A DNA stretch of 64,000 bases from Cercis canadensis (Eukaryota; Streptophyta; Magnoliopsida; Fabales; Fabaceae). The translations under genes were made by a program, and so were the position numbers. The notes below the pieces were generated by a model that did not search any database, was not told the DNA's origin, and was given only the letters and a program-made list of their open reading frames with translations. The DNA lies in contig QAOA01001229.1 of the NCBI GenBank assembly GCA_003255065.1, positions 1-64,000 of the forward strand, in the 5' to 3' direction. Shown one piece after another: positions 49,580-61,074 of this stretch; the stretch's first letter is position 1; each line of letters opens with the position of its first letter.

Positions 49580-50029
49580 AATGGCAGAAAGAGAATTTTG
49601 TTTAGTTTTCATGTGAAAGAGAGACAAAAAAAAGGAATGCTGGTCTTTTCCTCTTTCCCAAGCAGAAAATATTTGCCTGCTTCATCAATGTCGTTCATGT
49701 GGACACGTTGTCGTCTGCATAAGCACGTTTTTTTTTGTCAGAAATAAAAACTTCAAACAGAATCAAAGGACGAATATACCCAGCGTCCTTTGTCCCGATT
49801 CTAAAGGAGGCACTCTTAACTTCCCTTTCATCAAGTTTAAATCGACGGCCAGAAAATCCAATTCCTACCCAATTGAGATCTGACGGTTCACATTCATCCT
49901 CTTAATAAACACTAACGCCAAATATTAGGGTTACGCACAGCGCCTTCACAGATTTTCTCTCATTTTGCTTTCTCAGCTCCCAAACTACCCAAACCTTTTT
50001 GTTTTCGCTTCAATTTTCTCGGGAAAATC

Positions 50030-52133
50030 ATGGTGAAGGGTCCAGGTCTCTACTCCGATATCGGCAAGAAAGCTCGAGGTCACCTATTTATTGTTTTTTT
50101 TTTTTTTTTCCTTTNTTTTTTTTTTTTTTTTTCCCTTAAGTTCCCTTTTTCTGTATATAATTTTTTGAATGTCTCTCATGTCGTAAATTGTAATTCAGAT
50201 CTTCTGTACAAGGATTATCTGAACGATCACAAGTTCACCATCAACACTCTCACTTCCGCTGGAGTGGTGAGTTTTTCCTTTTCATTTCTAACGAAAACTT
50301 TCACAATTAATGTACAATTTCTGTTGAAACCTGATGAGAGAAAAAGAAATTTATTGCATGTTTGGAGTCTGCCGTTTATTGTTTCTCTCAATGTTGAGAT
50401 TTTAATCAAAATGAGGCATTGTAATTGTTGGACATGGAGCTCAGCTGACTGCTGTCTTGAGATTTTTGCTCATTGTTGAATTTTCATACATTTTTTTGAA
50501 CACAGAGTATCGCTGCTCTGTTGTTTATTATTTTCATTATTTGATGTGCATTTGGAAATGATTTAAGAATCTACTTTAAGATTTTTATTTCAGTAATAGT
50601 TACTATTTAGTTAACTTCAATTCAGGGCTCAAAGGTTTAGCATAAGAGCTGAAGTTTTAGTGTTCTTATAGTGTCGATTGGTTTCTATTTGCAGGCAATC
50701 ACTTGCACTGGAATCAAAAAAGGTGAGATATATTTGGCAGATGTTGCCACTCAGCTGAAGAACAAGAACATCACAACTGATGTGAAAGTGGACACTAATT
50801 CAAATGTGAGTCATAATTTCTGGCTGAGATAATTTTACTTTGAACACTTGAAGCCATGTTTCAGAGTACTATCTTTTCTCTTTTAACCTTTTTTGAACCT
50901 GAAACGACATAATCTTGGAACCAACTTTTAGAATACTGTTATTTTGATATAGAGAGCTGCTGATTCTTCTGATATGATTGTAGTATTTTATCTTATTTAA
51001 TACTTCCATTTTTGTTGTCTGAGCAAGCAGCTTGGTTTTTGCATGGTATCTCTTAACTGCTATATGTAACTGAATAACCTCAAATTTGAGCAATGCTGTT
51101 GTTAGTAAATTTGTTATGTGGAGAACTATATTGTGTATATGACTACTATTTCTGTTGATATCATCATATTGCTATCAGGATTTGCTGTATCCCTTCTGCT
51201 TGAATTGACTATTGCTTATGCTAGTCTCATACAACAAAATATCTGATGATCAATTACTAGTCATGTTACATATCATTAGTCTGACTGAATAATTTTCAGC
51301 TCCTTACAACAATCACTATTGACGAACCTGCACCTGGACTCAAGGCAATTTTTAGCTTTATTGTTCCAGACCAGAGATCTGGCAAGGTACTAAACATTTC
51401 CCCTGTCCTGTCTTGTAGATTAGTAAAAGTCTTCATGTATTAACTTATTCTGTGTACTGTAACCTATCAAGTTATCCTAAATGTTTGCATTCGTTATTTC
51501 TCTATGGTGGTTAAAAGGCGGAACTCCAGTACCAGCATGAGTGTGCTGGAATCAGTACTAGCATTGGATTGACAGCAAATCCCGTTGTTAACTTCTCTGG
51601 TGTGGTTGGAAATAATCTTGTCGCTGTTGGGACAGATCTTTCATTTGATACTGCCTCTGGCAACTTCACCAAATACAATGCAGGGTTGAATTTCATTCAT
51701 TCTGACCTAATTGCATCCCTCACTTTGTAAGTAGTCATCTGAAGACCCTATAGTCATCTCTGTCCAAATTTGGAAGGGTTTATCCATTATTTAATTTATT
51801 TTTGTGATGTTCTGTTCATAATGTAGGAATGATAAAGGTGATACCCTTAGTGCCTCCTATTACCACACTGTAAGCCCTCTGACTAACACTGCTGTTGGTG
51901 CGGAGCTTTCCCATAACTTTTCAAGCAACGAAAATACCCTTACCATTGGCACTCAGCATGCACTTGACCCCTTAAGCTTGGTGAAAGCTCGAGTGAACAA
52001 CTACGGCAAGGCAAGTGCTCTCCTCCAGCATGAGTGGAACCCCAGAACCCGTGTCACTATCTCTGGTGAGGTGGACACTAGGGCCATTGAGAAGAGTGCA
52101 AAGATTGGTCTAGGTTTGGCACTGAAGCCCTAG
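50030..52133 (+). CDS. VDAC: Mitochondrial outer membrane porin (VDAC)
   Basis: Six exons join in frame: 50030-50078, 50199-50266, 50695-50805, 51300-51386, 51518-51726 and 51827-52133, giving 276 aa, the usual plant VDAC length. The protein starts [20 protein letters not shown], the N-terminal amphipathic helix, and then alternates polar and hydrophobic residues as in a 19-stranded beta-barrel. The eukaryotic porin signature region is present in exon 5 and early exon 6 ([20 protein letters not shown]), and the C-terminus is [10 protein letters not shown]. It forms the main channel for ATP, ADP and other metabolites across the mitochondrial outer membrane; plant members also take part in tRNA import and cell death. 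The six-exon structure fits plant VDAC genes. Intron 1 contains an N inside a T run at 50115. The gene is complete, and which VDAC paralogue it is cannot be settled here. Confidence 0.96.
50091..50132. repeat. T homopolymer with N in VDAC intron 1
   Basis: T-rich run interrupted by a short C and the single N at 50115. The true length is unknown. Confidence 0.8.
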
Positions 52134-52827
52134 GATTCGTATATTTCGAGTGAAAGGCTGCGCCTTTTGTGTGGTCAAGGGTAATAAGTTTATTGGTAGG
52201 CTTCCAGTTTCTCAATGAACCTTTGGTCCGTTACTAGGGCGCTATTGGTTTCTTCACTTCTTGGTGGTCAAGGAAGGGTTGTAAAAATAATTAGAACGAA
52301 CAAATTTCAATTTTTGGGTTTAATTTTGAAAATCCAATCGCATCAATGATTGATACAACTTTGAGTAAACTTTTGAACATGAATGTGAATTTTCTGCAAT
52401 GAAATTTTAGGATGCCTTTCCATCGTAGTTTTGTTTGGATTGCCCTCTAAAGCTCTAGTATTTATGGATGGGTTTGCCTAGTTGTCCTCTTGTACTCTCT
52501 CCTTTCAAAATTTAATTCTATTGTTTGTTGATATGGTACATTTGGGTTTAAATTGAAGTCACACATTCCTTTATGTAATCAATGTGAAAGATATAGTTTC
52601 GTATTCCTTTGAACTGCCATGTATCCGTCTAAGCTATTCATCCACTATTATGAGATTTAAACTTCGCCAGCTTATCATCCACTAATGAGATGGAAATTCT
52701 GCCAACTTATTGCGCCTAATAATTTGGCCTTTCTGTAACTTTTTCCAATGGATTACCTTTAGATGGGATCCCAATATCGAATTTATTAAAAAAATTCCTT
52801 AAAATGGATATCTCTATATAATAGCTT

Positions 52828-53246
52828 TGGGCACTTTAACTCCAATAATGTAGTTTAAAAACTTATTTACGGATTTGGGATAGTTTCAAACTTAATTACA
52901 CAAATAGTGTACTTTTTCAATATTTGAAATTAAAAAAAAAAAAAAAAAGTGCAAGGCCCACTGGACACACCAGGGGTCCCGCGGTGTGTCCCAACAAGAT
53001 ATGTCACTTGGCATAGATTTTTCAACGCAAAATAGGACTCGCATACCTGCAAAAAGCTGTTGCGTAAGACAAATTGAGACACGCCGTGAGGCCCCCGGTG
53101 TGTCCAGTGGGCCCCACACCTGCCAGCAATTTTTTTAAAAAAAAAAATTTGAATATTTAAAAAGTACATTATTTGTGTAATTAAGTTTGAAACTATTCCA
53201 AATATGTAAATAAGTTTCTGAACTATATTATTGAGGTCAAAATGCC
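52828..53246. mobile_element. 419-bp foldback element with 8-bp TSD
   Basis: The two halves are inverted copies: ACTTATTTACGGATTTGGGA on the left pairs with the complement on the right, and the centre holds two inverted CCCACTGGACACACC blocks. AATAGCTT flanks it at 52820-52827 and 53247-53254. An 8-bp duplication fits hAT-like MITEs, and a 9-bp Mutator type is possible. It has no coding capacity. Confidence 0.78.
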
Positions 53247-53388
53247 AATAGCTTCGTCATTTTCCATCTTTATTGATTATCAATTTCAAAATAATGGCAA
53301 TGGTAGCTTGCAATAAATGAAAAGTAATGATCTTAGTCGTTATCAACTTTCATCATGATGGAATTTGCATTTTGCGAGACAATAGGAA

Positions 53389-53616
53389 ATGCTCAAGGTC
53401 GAGGAAATTCAAGCATTTGCCACGACGGCGAATAGTCAAACTGTCCAAGTGATTAAAAAGACAACCATGCTACTAGCACAAGGCGAGGGCCACATTGCTT
53501 TATGCATGACGGAGGTCACAGCTCCCAAGAGATTTATCCATCAATCATTGGCAACCCAAACTGTTTCGAGTGGTGGATCTTTGAAGGCAAGTACTAGCGA
53601 AGTTTCTCTGTTATAA
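53389..53616 (+). other. Unrecognised 75-codon open frame
   Basis: The frame starts MLKVEEIQAFATTANSQTVQ and ends KASTSEVSLL. Its base composition is less AT-rich than the surroundings, which is why I note it. It matches no family I know, has no visible splice partners, and lies between the 3' ends of two genes. It may be a decayed gene fragment or chance. Confidence 0.2.
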
Positions 53617-54314
53617 ATAGTATGTAATTGAACCATTCGTATTCTTTTTTTCTTTTTCTTTTCTTTTTTACAAGATGTAATGGATTGACTTCATCAATAC
53701 TACTTATTTTTTTGGCCATGTGACTCCGTCAATATTAAACTCGCCACTTTCTGGCCATTTTTAAAAACTATGATGAGGAAGGACTGCTCTGGCATTTAGA
53801 CATGTAAGCATAAAGGGAAAAAGTATTGCTGAAGGATTTGAACTTCAAGCTCCATAATCATACCGATTAAGGGGTTGATTCAACCTTGAATTATATAAAC
53901 CAATGGTCTCAACTTCATGAGATCCACGGGAAATTGTATATGTAGCATAATGATAGCTGATGCACAAGTCTATAAAAGGGAAAAAATCAACAACCTGATA
54001 TTTCTATTTTTCTTTTCTTTTGTAAAATTTTGCCACAAAATTAAAAATTCATGATAGTAGATAAAACTAAGAACTCCACTCTTTCATAATGTCAAAGCCA
54101 ACAAAAGCACAAACCACAAGGAAGCAGGTAATTTAGCCTACCACTATTATTACTACTAATGACTTCTAGTACTATCTCTGACTATTCACAACTAAAAAAT
54201 GATTAGAGATGGAGGTGCGGAAGGGCATATAAACACACAAAACCAAACTAGATAAAAGTAATAGACAATAAAGACAAATCCTCACAGTTGAGACGCAACT
54301 TAATGTACTAGACT

Positions 54315-54970
54315 TCAAGACTGAGTTGCATTTCCTTGAAGAAGACCATTTCTGATCTGTGAAGCAATGTCTTTCACAGCACCAGGTCCATGTGGAATGA
54401 AAACAGAGTTGGATTTTGAGGATGCACCAATCTCCTTCATTGTATCAAAATATTGGGTCACCAGAACCATGTCCATAACATCCTTTGATGTTGTCCCGGG
54501 CACATTTTCAGAGAAGGCAAGAACACTGTCCCTCAGGCCATCTACAATGGCTTGGCGCTGACGAGCTATTCCAAGCCCTGCTAGATACTTGGATTCTGCA
54601 TCTCCTTCTGCCCTCTTGATCTGCAATATCTTCTCTGCTTCAGCTTTCTCATTTGCAGCCAGTCTCATTCTAGCAGCTATTTGTAAAAACAGAAAAAAAA
54701 AAAAAAAAAAAANAAAGGCTACATATTAGAAAAGTTCTGCTAGAACAATAGCTGAAAATCTCTGTCAAGTGCAAGAAAGCCTGTGTGTTTGAGGGGGCAT
54801 ATATACTAATACAATTTTCTTCTCAACTTTTAAAAGCCCATAGGATAATCAGGATAATGACATTTGACGTATTCTGCACTTAAAAGTCTTAACTTGTTCA
54901 CAACTTAGAAGAGTGATATTCTGGACTTCAACTTCCAGGTAAAATCCAGAAAAAAAAAAAAAAAAAAAAN

Positions 54971-55019
<49 letters not shown>

Positions 55020-56229
55020 AGCTATTCATAATCTGTTAATATATGTAGAGCCATTTATAAGGGATTCCAGAGTAGTTCTTCTGTTTATCTTCACTATTAA
55101 TAAATTCTTCCTTCATTAAAAGTATTAAAAGGAATCCATAGTATTTATAAACCATTATTAGTCAATGGCAACTACGAGGAACCTCAAAGCTTTTCACAGC
55201 AAGAAATCTCAAGACAAGATATTGATCAATATTCTTCTGTTGATATGCCTAAAAGGGAAAATAACAGTAATCTGAGAAATACATGCTAGAAAGCATACCA
55301 GCATTTATCTCATTCATGGCTCTCTTCACATGATCATCAGGTTCAATATCCACAATGAGAGTCTGAACTATCTCGTACCCATAAGCTGACATGGCCTAGA
55401 TATGAACAGCAAGTAAAAACCAAAAATTATGGGATATCCTACTCTGATCTTACTTTTAGAATTATAGTAACAGAAAAGGAAATACCTTTTCAAGTTCTTC
55501 CTCAACAGCCTTTGCAATTTCATTCTTCTGCTCAAAAGAGGAATCTAGTTCCATTTTTGGAACACATGCCCTGATAACTGAAATAGAAGTAGGAATGTAT
55601 CAGTTTCATCCTGAATATACATCCATAAAGCTTAACTACTTAACAAGCTTAGGTCAAATTAAAACCATCAAAAACATAGGCTTGTATCTGTTCTCTGGTA
55701 TTGCTAAGTTTGTAGAAAGCATCCACTGCCTTGTCTGCTAGTGCTCGATATTGGACAGAAGCAACCACAGTGACAAAAACATTGTCCTGATGGGATGTGA
55801 CATATCAAGATCAGATAATCAGCTGTAAATCAGAATAAACTCACATATTGTCTAGCAAACAAGTATACATAGGTAATGAACAGACAATAATGTTAATATT
55901 GATAATCATATAATTAGGAAGATCTCAGAGATAATAGAGAGACAATAACGTTACCAGATCATGTTTCCAGACTAAAAAAGTAAACGTCAAAGAAATCATG
56001 TTTAATATGCTTTTTGAGAAGAAGCCATAGTGCAACAAACCTTTGTTTTTGTTTCACAACGCACATCTAGCTGCTGCACACGCAGAGAAAGGTAACCAGC
56101 TATCTGTCTGCCTAAAAACCAAGGCACACAGTGGCAACCAGGTTCAAGCACATCATCATACTTCCCGAAAACTTCTTTGACAGCTACTGTTGACTGATCC
56201 ACTTGAAGACAACCCAATACTAGCCCCAT
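54315..56229 (-). CDS. Hypersensitive-induced response protein (SPFH/prohibitin domain)
   Basis: Five coding exons join in frame: 56229-56041, 55786-55666, 55577-55486, 55395-55299 and 54676-54315, giving 286 aa, the normal HIR length. The start [17 protein letters not shown] keeps the Gly2 and nearby Cys expected for lipid anchoring. The SPFH/band-7 domain follows ([27 protein letters not shown]-type segment, [20 protein letters not shown]), then an Ala/Glu/Arg-rich coiled coil ([20 protein letters not shown]) and a tail GNATQS. HIR proteins form oligomers in plasma-membrane microdomains and take part in resistance-protein-linked cell death. A leader exon ending at 57824 and an acceptor at 56256 suggest a 5'-UTR intron of about 1.57 kb. 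A-run N joins lie in intron 4. The start was chosen by family alignment; an in-frame ATG at 56298 lies in the leader intron. Confidence 0.94.
54691..55017. repeat. Long A homopolymers with two Ns in HIR intron
   Basis: An A run around the N at 54713 and a longer one around the N at 54970 (about 54950-55017) lie in intron 4 of the HIR gene. Both are probably joins at poly-A tracts and their lengths are unreliable. Confidence 0.8.
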
Positions 56230-57170
56230 CTTTAGAACACCCAGAACAGAAACACCTATGGGGAAAAAAGAATGGACCAAGTGGGATTTTGAATGCAAAA
56301 TTTGGTAATCCTTGTATTCAATGAAGCCCTCAAGTAAGGCTTGTTATAAGCCTTTATAATTATATACATTCTCCAAATGAACAGGAGAAACTTAAAACTT
56401 ATATTAAGCCACAGAATTTTTGTTTCTAGCTGTGTGAAATGATTGATAACAGACATTTCAGTAGCTTTTACAACTTTCTGGTTAACACTATCTGCATTAT
56501 AGGCAATTAGAAGGATTAAAAAAAAAAAACGAAGGCAAAATGGTGATATCTGTGTGTCATAATGATCAAAACTTCTATACTCAACAACTTACTTCTGCCG
56601 TCATCATAATTTTATTAAGCAGTTGAATGATAAAATGGCCAAAAATTTTGCATAATGATTTCAAAACCATTTCACTCAACCCAATTTCAAACACTTTCAG
56701 AGAAAACCACCCCAACAACCGTAAAGACATCTTTTACAGGACTCCCCTACTTCCTCACGTCACTGTAAATTATAATGCTAATATCATTTCACTTACTAGA
56801 TAACAACAACAATCGCCTACTGTTCGATATCCAAAACTAAAACTAAACGTTGTATCCAACATCGATATATATCACTGACTAGCCTTCTTGTTATATTTTA
56901 AAAGAAAAAAGGGTAAAAATACATATTTATATATATCACAGTCGCATAGGAAAAGGTTTTCATGATCTGTACGCCAGGAGCATAGAAAATGCCCTTCTGT
57001 GGGATTTTCAAACATAACTAATCAAAAAATACTGAAAGAGACCACATTAGATGAAACGAGGAAGTAAATAAAGTGAATTAATCAAAAGATACATCTTCTC
57101 TGGAATCACGTCATTCACATTCACATATCAGTAAAATAATCCAAATCCGTCACATAAAACAATCCATATA

Positions 57171-57507
57171 TAATTATTTTAAAAAATATCCTCGAAATCA
57201 ACAAAACCACATCATGTGCCGCAGTAGGAACAAAACAATAAATATAAACAATTCTTTTTTGAAGTCCTTTCTCCATTATTTATATATAGTTTATTTCATA
57301 TAACACCTATTCAAAACCGTTCAATATTCAGATTTAACNTAATTGTTTTAAAAAATATCCTCGAAATCAACAAAACCACATCATGTGCCGCAGTAGGAAC
57401 AAAACAATAAATATAAACAATTCTTATTTGAAGTCCTTTCTCCATTATTTATATATAGTTTATTTCATATAACACCTATTCAAAACCGTTCAATATTCAG
57501 ATTTAAC
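57171..57507. repeat. 168-bp duplicated segment split by one N
   Basis: Bases 57171-57338 and 57340-57507 are almost identical, with the single N at 57339 between them. They lie in the predicted HIR leader intron. It is likely an unmerged contig overlap. Confidence 0.85.
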
Positions 57508-57823
57508 CAGCAGAAAGATTACGTAATCACAAGCTCAATCAAAGCTTAAGGCAGAAGAAATTGAAGCCAGAACCACATTGAGACAGCAAATCATGCCTCA
57601 AGTTAATTACCAGAATTAAAAATGAAATTACAATATCTGCAAGCAACAGATTACAGCAATTCAAATCACCAAAGTTTTTGTTTAAATCCACATCAAACAG
57701 AATACGAACCCTAATCGCTGCACACTGATGCAGTAAATCATCCAAACAAACAATTCAATAGAAATCATGCACAGAACAATTAGAATCTAGTGTAAACACA
57801 GTGAAGCAAGATTTTTCTCGCAC

Positions 57824-57930
57824 CTCAAGAACTCCGAAAGCGATTTGCAGGAGAGATACAGAGCAAGAAAGCGAGAATTTGCAGATATTTATGAGAGAGA
57901 AAGAATTACGATGGGAACTGTATTTATAGA
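57824..57930 (-). promoter_or_regulatory. HIR leader exon and TATA box
   Basis: On the minus strand TCTATAAATA (57921-57930) is a good TATA box. Transcription from about 57895 would give a short leader ending at a GTGCGA donor just below 57824, joined to the acceptor CCCCATAG at 56256. Exact transcript ends are inferred. Confidence 0.5.
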
Positions 57931-58051
57931 GAGCTGAATAAAACAGGAAGGAAACGACGACGTGGGAGAGAGAGAAATTACGCAGCAGAATGGAAGTTGT
58001 TTCGCGGGGACTTCAGAATCAAGAGAAACGCGTTTCGATTCCTATTAACGG

Positions 58052-58082
58052 CTTCAGGCTTTAGCTTCAGCTTCAGCTTCAA
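58052..58082. repeat. Short GCTTCA hexamer repeat
   Basis: About four imperfect to perfect units of GCTTCA/AGCTTC lie upstream of the HIR promoter. It is a small microsatellite. Confidence 0.7.
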
Positions 58083-58879
58083 TTGGAGAGCAATGGCCGT
58101 GAAGGCGTGAACGTGGCCCACGTCGCGCGAAATAAAATAAAAAATTGATTAACGTAACATAATGAAGGATTAAAGTATTGAACATCGACGGAACTCCAAG
58201 AGACAATTGATGGTCATATCATATGTTACAGAAATGTTTTTTTCGGTAATAATTTGGATTACATATTTCTTCGAGGAATTTTATTTTAAAAATTTAAAAT
58301 AAATTTTCGTTTGGATAAGAACAAGGTGATTTTAGATAGTATCTTTGGTATAATAACAGTAACAAAAAAAATAATCAAACAATATGTTATTATTTTTTTA
58401 ATTATTTTTTTGGTAATCAACAAAAATTTAAACTAAGACACCCGTTAATTATTCAAAGTCTCATCACTACCCTATAGGCTTATTTTATTATGTTTTATGG
58501 TTAGTTACCATTTTTATTTGGTTTCAATACAGTAGTTACACTAGTTTTGCTGGTTAAATTTGAAAATTCAAAGCTATTTTTTAGATATTCGGCTAATTTA
58601 CATTTTACAATTTTTACTGACTTAATTTAAATATTACTTAAAAATAAGTATATTTAACACTTTTTTTTTTTGATAATCTATGAATCAGGACCTAACCCTA
58701 ATACCATTGGATAAATCAGACTTACTAAAACTTGAGACGAGCTATCTTTACTTTGGGAGTCTCATAGTCAAAGTACTCATAACTGTAACTTTTTATATAA
58801 GAGTATTTTGAGATTTTTATTTTGTCAATAAGAGGCTTTGAACACGATTCATTGACATGAATATTACAATTTGACAACA

Positions 58880-59340
58880 AATTTACACAATTATCACATT
58901 TTTTAACTTAATTACCTCAATATTACAATTTTAAAAAAATTAAAAACTAAAAAAATATAATTGCGACAAAGTGGGACCTACCAGACGCGCCAATTACCAG
59001 TTGGCGTGTCCCTACTAGATACGCCGACTGACAACTAGCGTGCCTCCACACTAGCAAGAAGAAAGATATGAAGTTACAGAGAGAGTGAAGTGAAAGGGAG
59101 AGAGATAAGAAGATGAAAAAGAAGATGAAAGGGAGAAAGAAAAAAGGAATACTACCAGACATGTCGAATCTTAAACGGCGTGTTCCCATTGGATGTGCCA
59201 CGTGTGATCCGACGTGTTCAATGGAATTCACACTGTCAAATTTCTTTTTTATTTATTTTTAATTTTTTAAAAAAGTATAATATTTAGGTAAATAATTTTA
59301 AAAATATGATAGATAAGTAAATAAATTTGTAAAATCTAAT
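58880..59340. mobile_element. Degraded foldback repeat
   Basis: The outer AT-rich parts are weakly inverted copies and the inner part has repeated GGCGTGTCC or GACGTGTTC-type blocks, recalling the centre of the element at 52828-53246. A purine-rich run lies in the middle. I could not find exact ends or a target duplication. Confidence 0.4.
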
Positions 59341-59956
59341 ATTAGGGTTAATAAGCTCATGAACACAAGAGCATCTTCTTTCAATGAGAACTTTGTGAAC
59401 TAATCTACAACTCAGTTAGTACTTTTTATTTTTTTTAAAAATTCTCAAACACAAGGAAATAAACTCTTGTTACAAATCACTTTTAAGCCATAATTTATGA
59501 GAGACTTTTAAATAAACTTAATCCGTTAAGCTATATTTGACACACATAGAAAAATTTAAATTAGTTTAATTCACATAATTTATAGAAAAAAAAATATTGT
59601 TTGGATTATAAAATTTATACAAAAGACCTATTAATTCCTTTCTTATTCACACTCATACATTTATATAAAAAATATTATTTGTACATCATAATTTTATATC
59701 ATTCTATATTTCAGTTAATCTTAATTAAATATAAATTATTTAAAAAATAAATAAATTCACTTAAAATTATAAGATACTTAATAAATATAGTATAAAATAA
59801 CATAAACTTATAGTATTTGAGTAACAAATTGTTTATATTTTTGGCTAGTGTTATTTGATAGTAAACTTTACAAAAAAATCGATCTTATCCGGGAGGCCAG
59901 CACTATATATGATATTGTTCTCCGAGTCAAACCCACGTCATTATAGTCATCCACTT

Positions 59957-60255
59957 GGGTGCTCGTAAAGTGATAGTGGAGTGTGACTCGCAGAGCAGCA
60001 TTCACCTCTTGCACCACTGCCAGAATAGGTTTCATCCTTGTTTTCCTCTTTAGAGAAGGCAATAGGTATGCAGATATTCTAGCAAGGGATGCGCACTTGG
60101 GTAGTTTCTTGGTTGATATTTTCTGGTCTCCGCCAACTTGCCTGCAGCAGGTGCTGTTGGAAGACGCTGCTGGTGTAGCTTTGCACAGGGATATTTTCCT
60201 ATAGTTTCTTTTTGTGTGCTTGGGCTTTTGCCCCGTAGTTAACCAAAAAAAAAAA
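59957..60255 (+). mobile_element. 5'-truncated LINE tail with 14-bp TSD
   Basis: The 14-mer ATAGTCATCCACTT flanks it at 59943-59956 and 60256-60269, and the right end is a poly-A run. The sequence encodes the last part of a LINE RNase H region (REGNRYADILARDAHLGSFL and SPPTCLQQVLLEDAAGVALH) followed by a short 3' untranslated segment. The open part is little damaged and the target duplication is perfect, so the insertion is fairly young. It is severely truncated and cannot move by itself. Confidence 0.9.
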
Positions 60256-60335
60256 ATAGTCATCCACTTCTAACAACTTTTTTTCCAAGCAAGCAATCAA
60301 TAATTGTTCGCCCTGGTTGACTCCTTCAGCAGCCT

Positions 60336-60710
60336 TTTCTGGCAAATTAACATAAATAATACAAGTTTACAAATTATTTACATAAAATTAATCATTTTCA
60401 AATTATTTATGTAAAAGTAGCAACTTTAAATATGTTAATATTTCACAAATTCAAGAAACGAAACACGTTAAAAGAGAGATAGCGTGTTCTAATATATTAC
60501 GTTATTTTTTTTATAGCGTGACAAAAGATACACTAAATGAGAGATAGTGTAACCCAATGAAACACGCTATCTCTTATTTAATGTGATCACTGTTGTCCAT
60601 TTTTTAAATATTAAAATAATTAAAACTATTCATTTTATGTAAGTAGTTTAAAAAATATCTATTTTACATAATTAATTTGTAAAATTGTATTATTTAAGTC
60701 AATTTATCGT
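60336..60710. mobile_element. Foldback MITE-like repeat
   Basis: AACATAAATAATACAAGTTTACAAATT-like sequence on the left pairs with the inverted right end, and the centre has two inverted AGAGATAGCGTG/CACGCTATCTCT blocks. The ends are imprecise and I found no clear target duplication. Confidence 0.6.
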
Positions 60711-61074
60711 ATTTTATTTTATATAAGAATAAAAATAAATAAATAAAGACTAACTGTTAGAAGAAACACTTGGCCACAGGCTGTGAATATTGAAAAATTT
60801 TAGTTGACACCAACTGTAATTGGTTCAGCAAGGGGTTCTCATATTCCATAAGAATTTCTCTCCTTGTTAACTTCCTTGTCCTGGGTCAGACATTCTTGGA
60901 GGTACCATGTTTCTTAGGAAACTTTGATGTAAAAGCCACAGACCCCAACAATCTTGTATCCGTGGAAATGCATTCCTTCAGACCCAAATCGGAAAATAAC
61001 AAATTTATACGAAATTCAATTTTTAAAAATTATAAAAAATAATAACAAATAGACTAATAGAGTAATATTATTTA

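Larger units (their letters stand above)
46479..50029. other. Spacer with AMY3 and VDAC promoters and a SINE
   Basis: AMY3 and VDAC diverge from this 3.5-kb spacer. Close to AMY3, the minus strand has CATATAAG at about 46527-46534, a plausible TATA element. Close to VDAC, ATTAGGGTT at 49924-49932 is a telo-box-like motif often found before housekeeping genes. A SINE lies at 47260-47448 and an N-split duplication at 47391-47865. The AT-rich stretch 47900-49500 shows no gene. Confidence 0.55.
52134..54314. other. Spacer between convergent VDAC and HIR genes
   Basis: Both genes end here, so both 3' untranslated regions lie in this stretch. A foldback TIR element sits at 52828-53246. An open frame of 75 codons at 53389-53616 is noted separately. 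Nothing else is recognisable. Confidence 0.6.

Noticed and set aside
53389-53616. A real small gene between VDAC and HIR
   Set aside because: No known domain, no splice partners and position between two 3' ends; kept only as a low-confidence entry.
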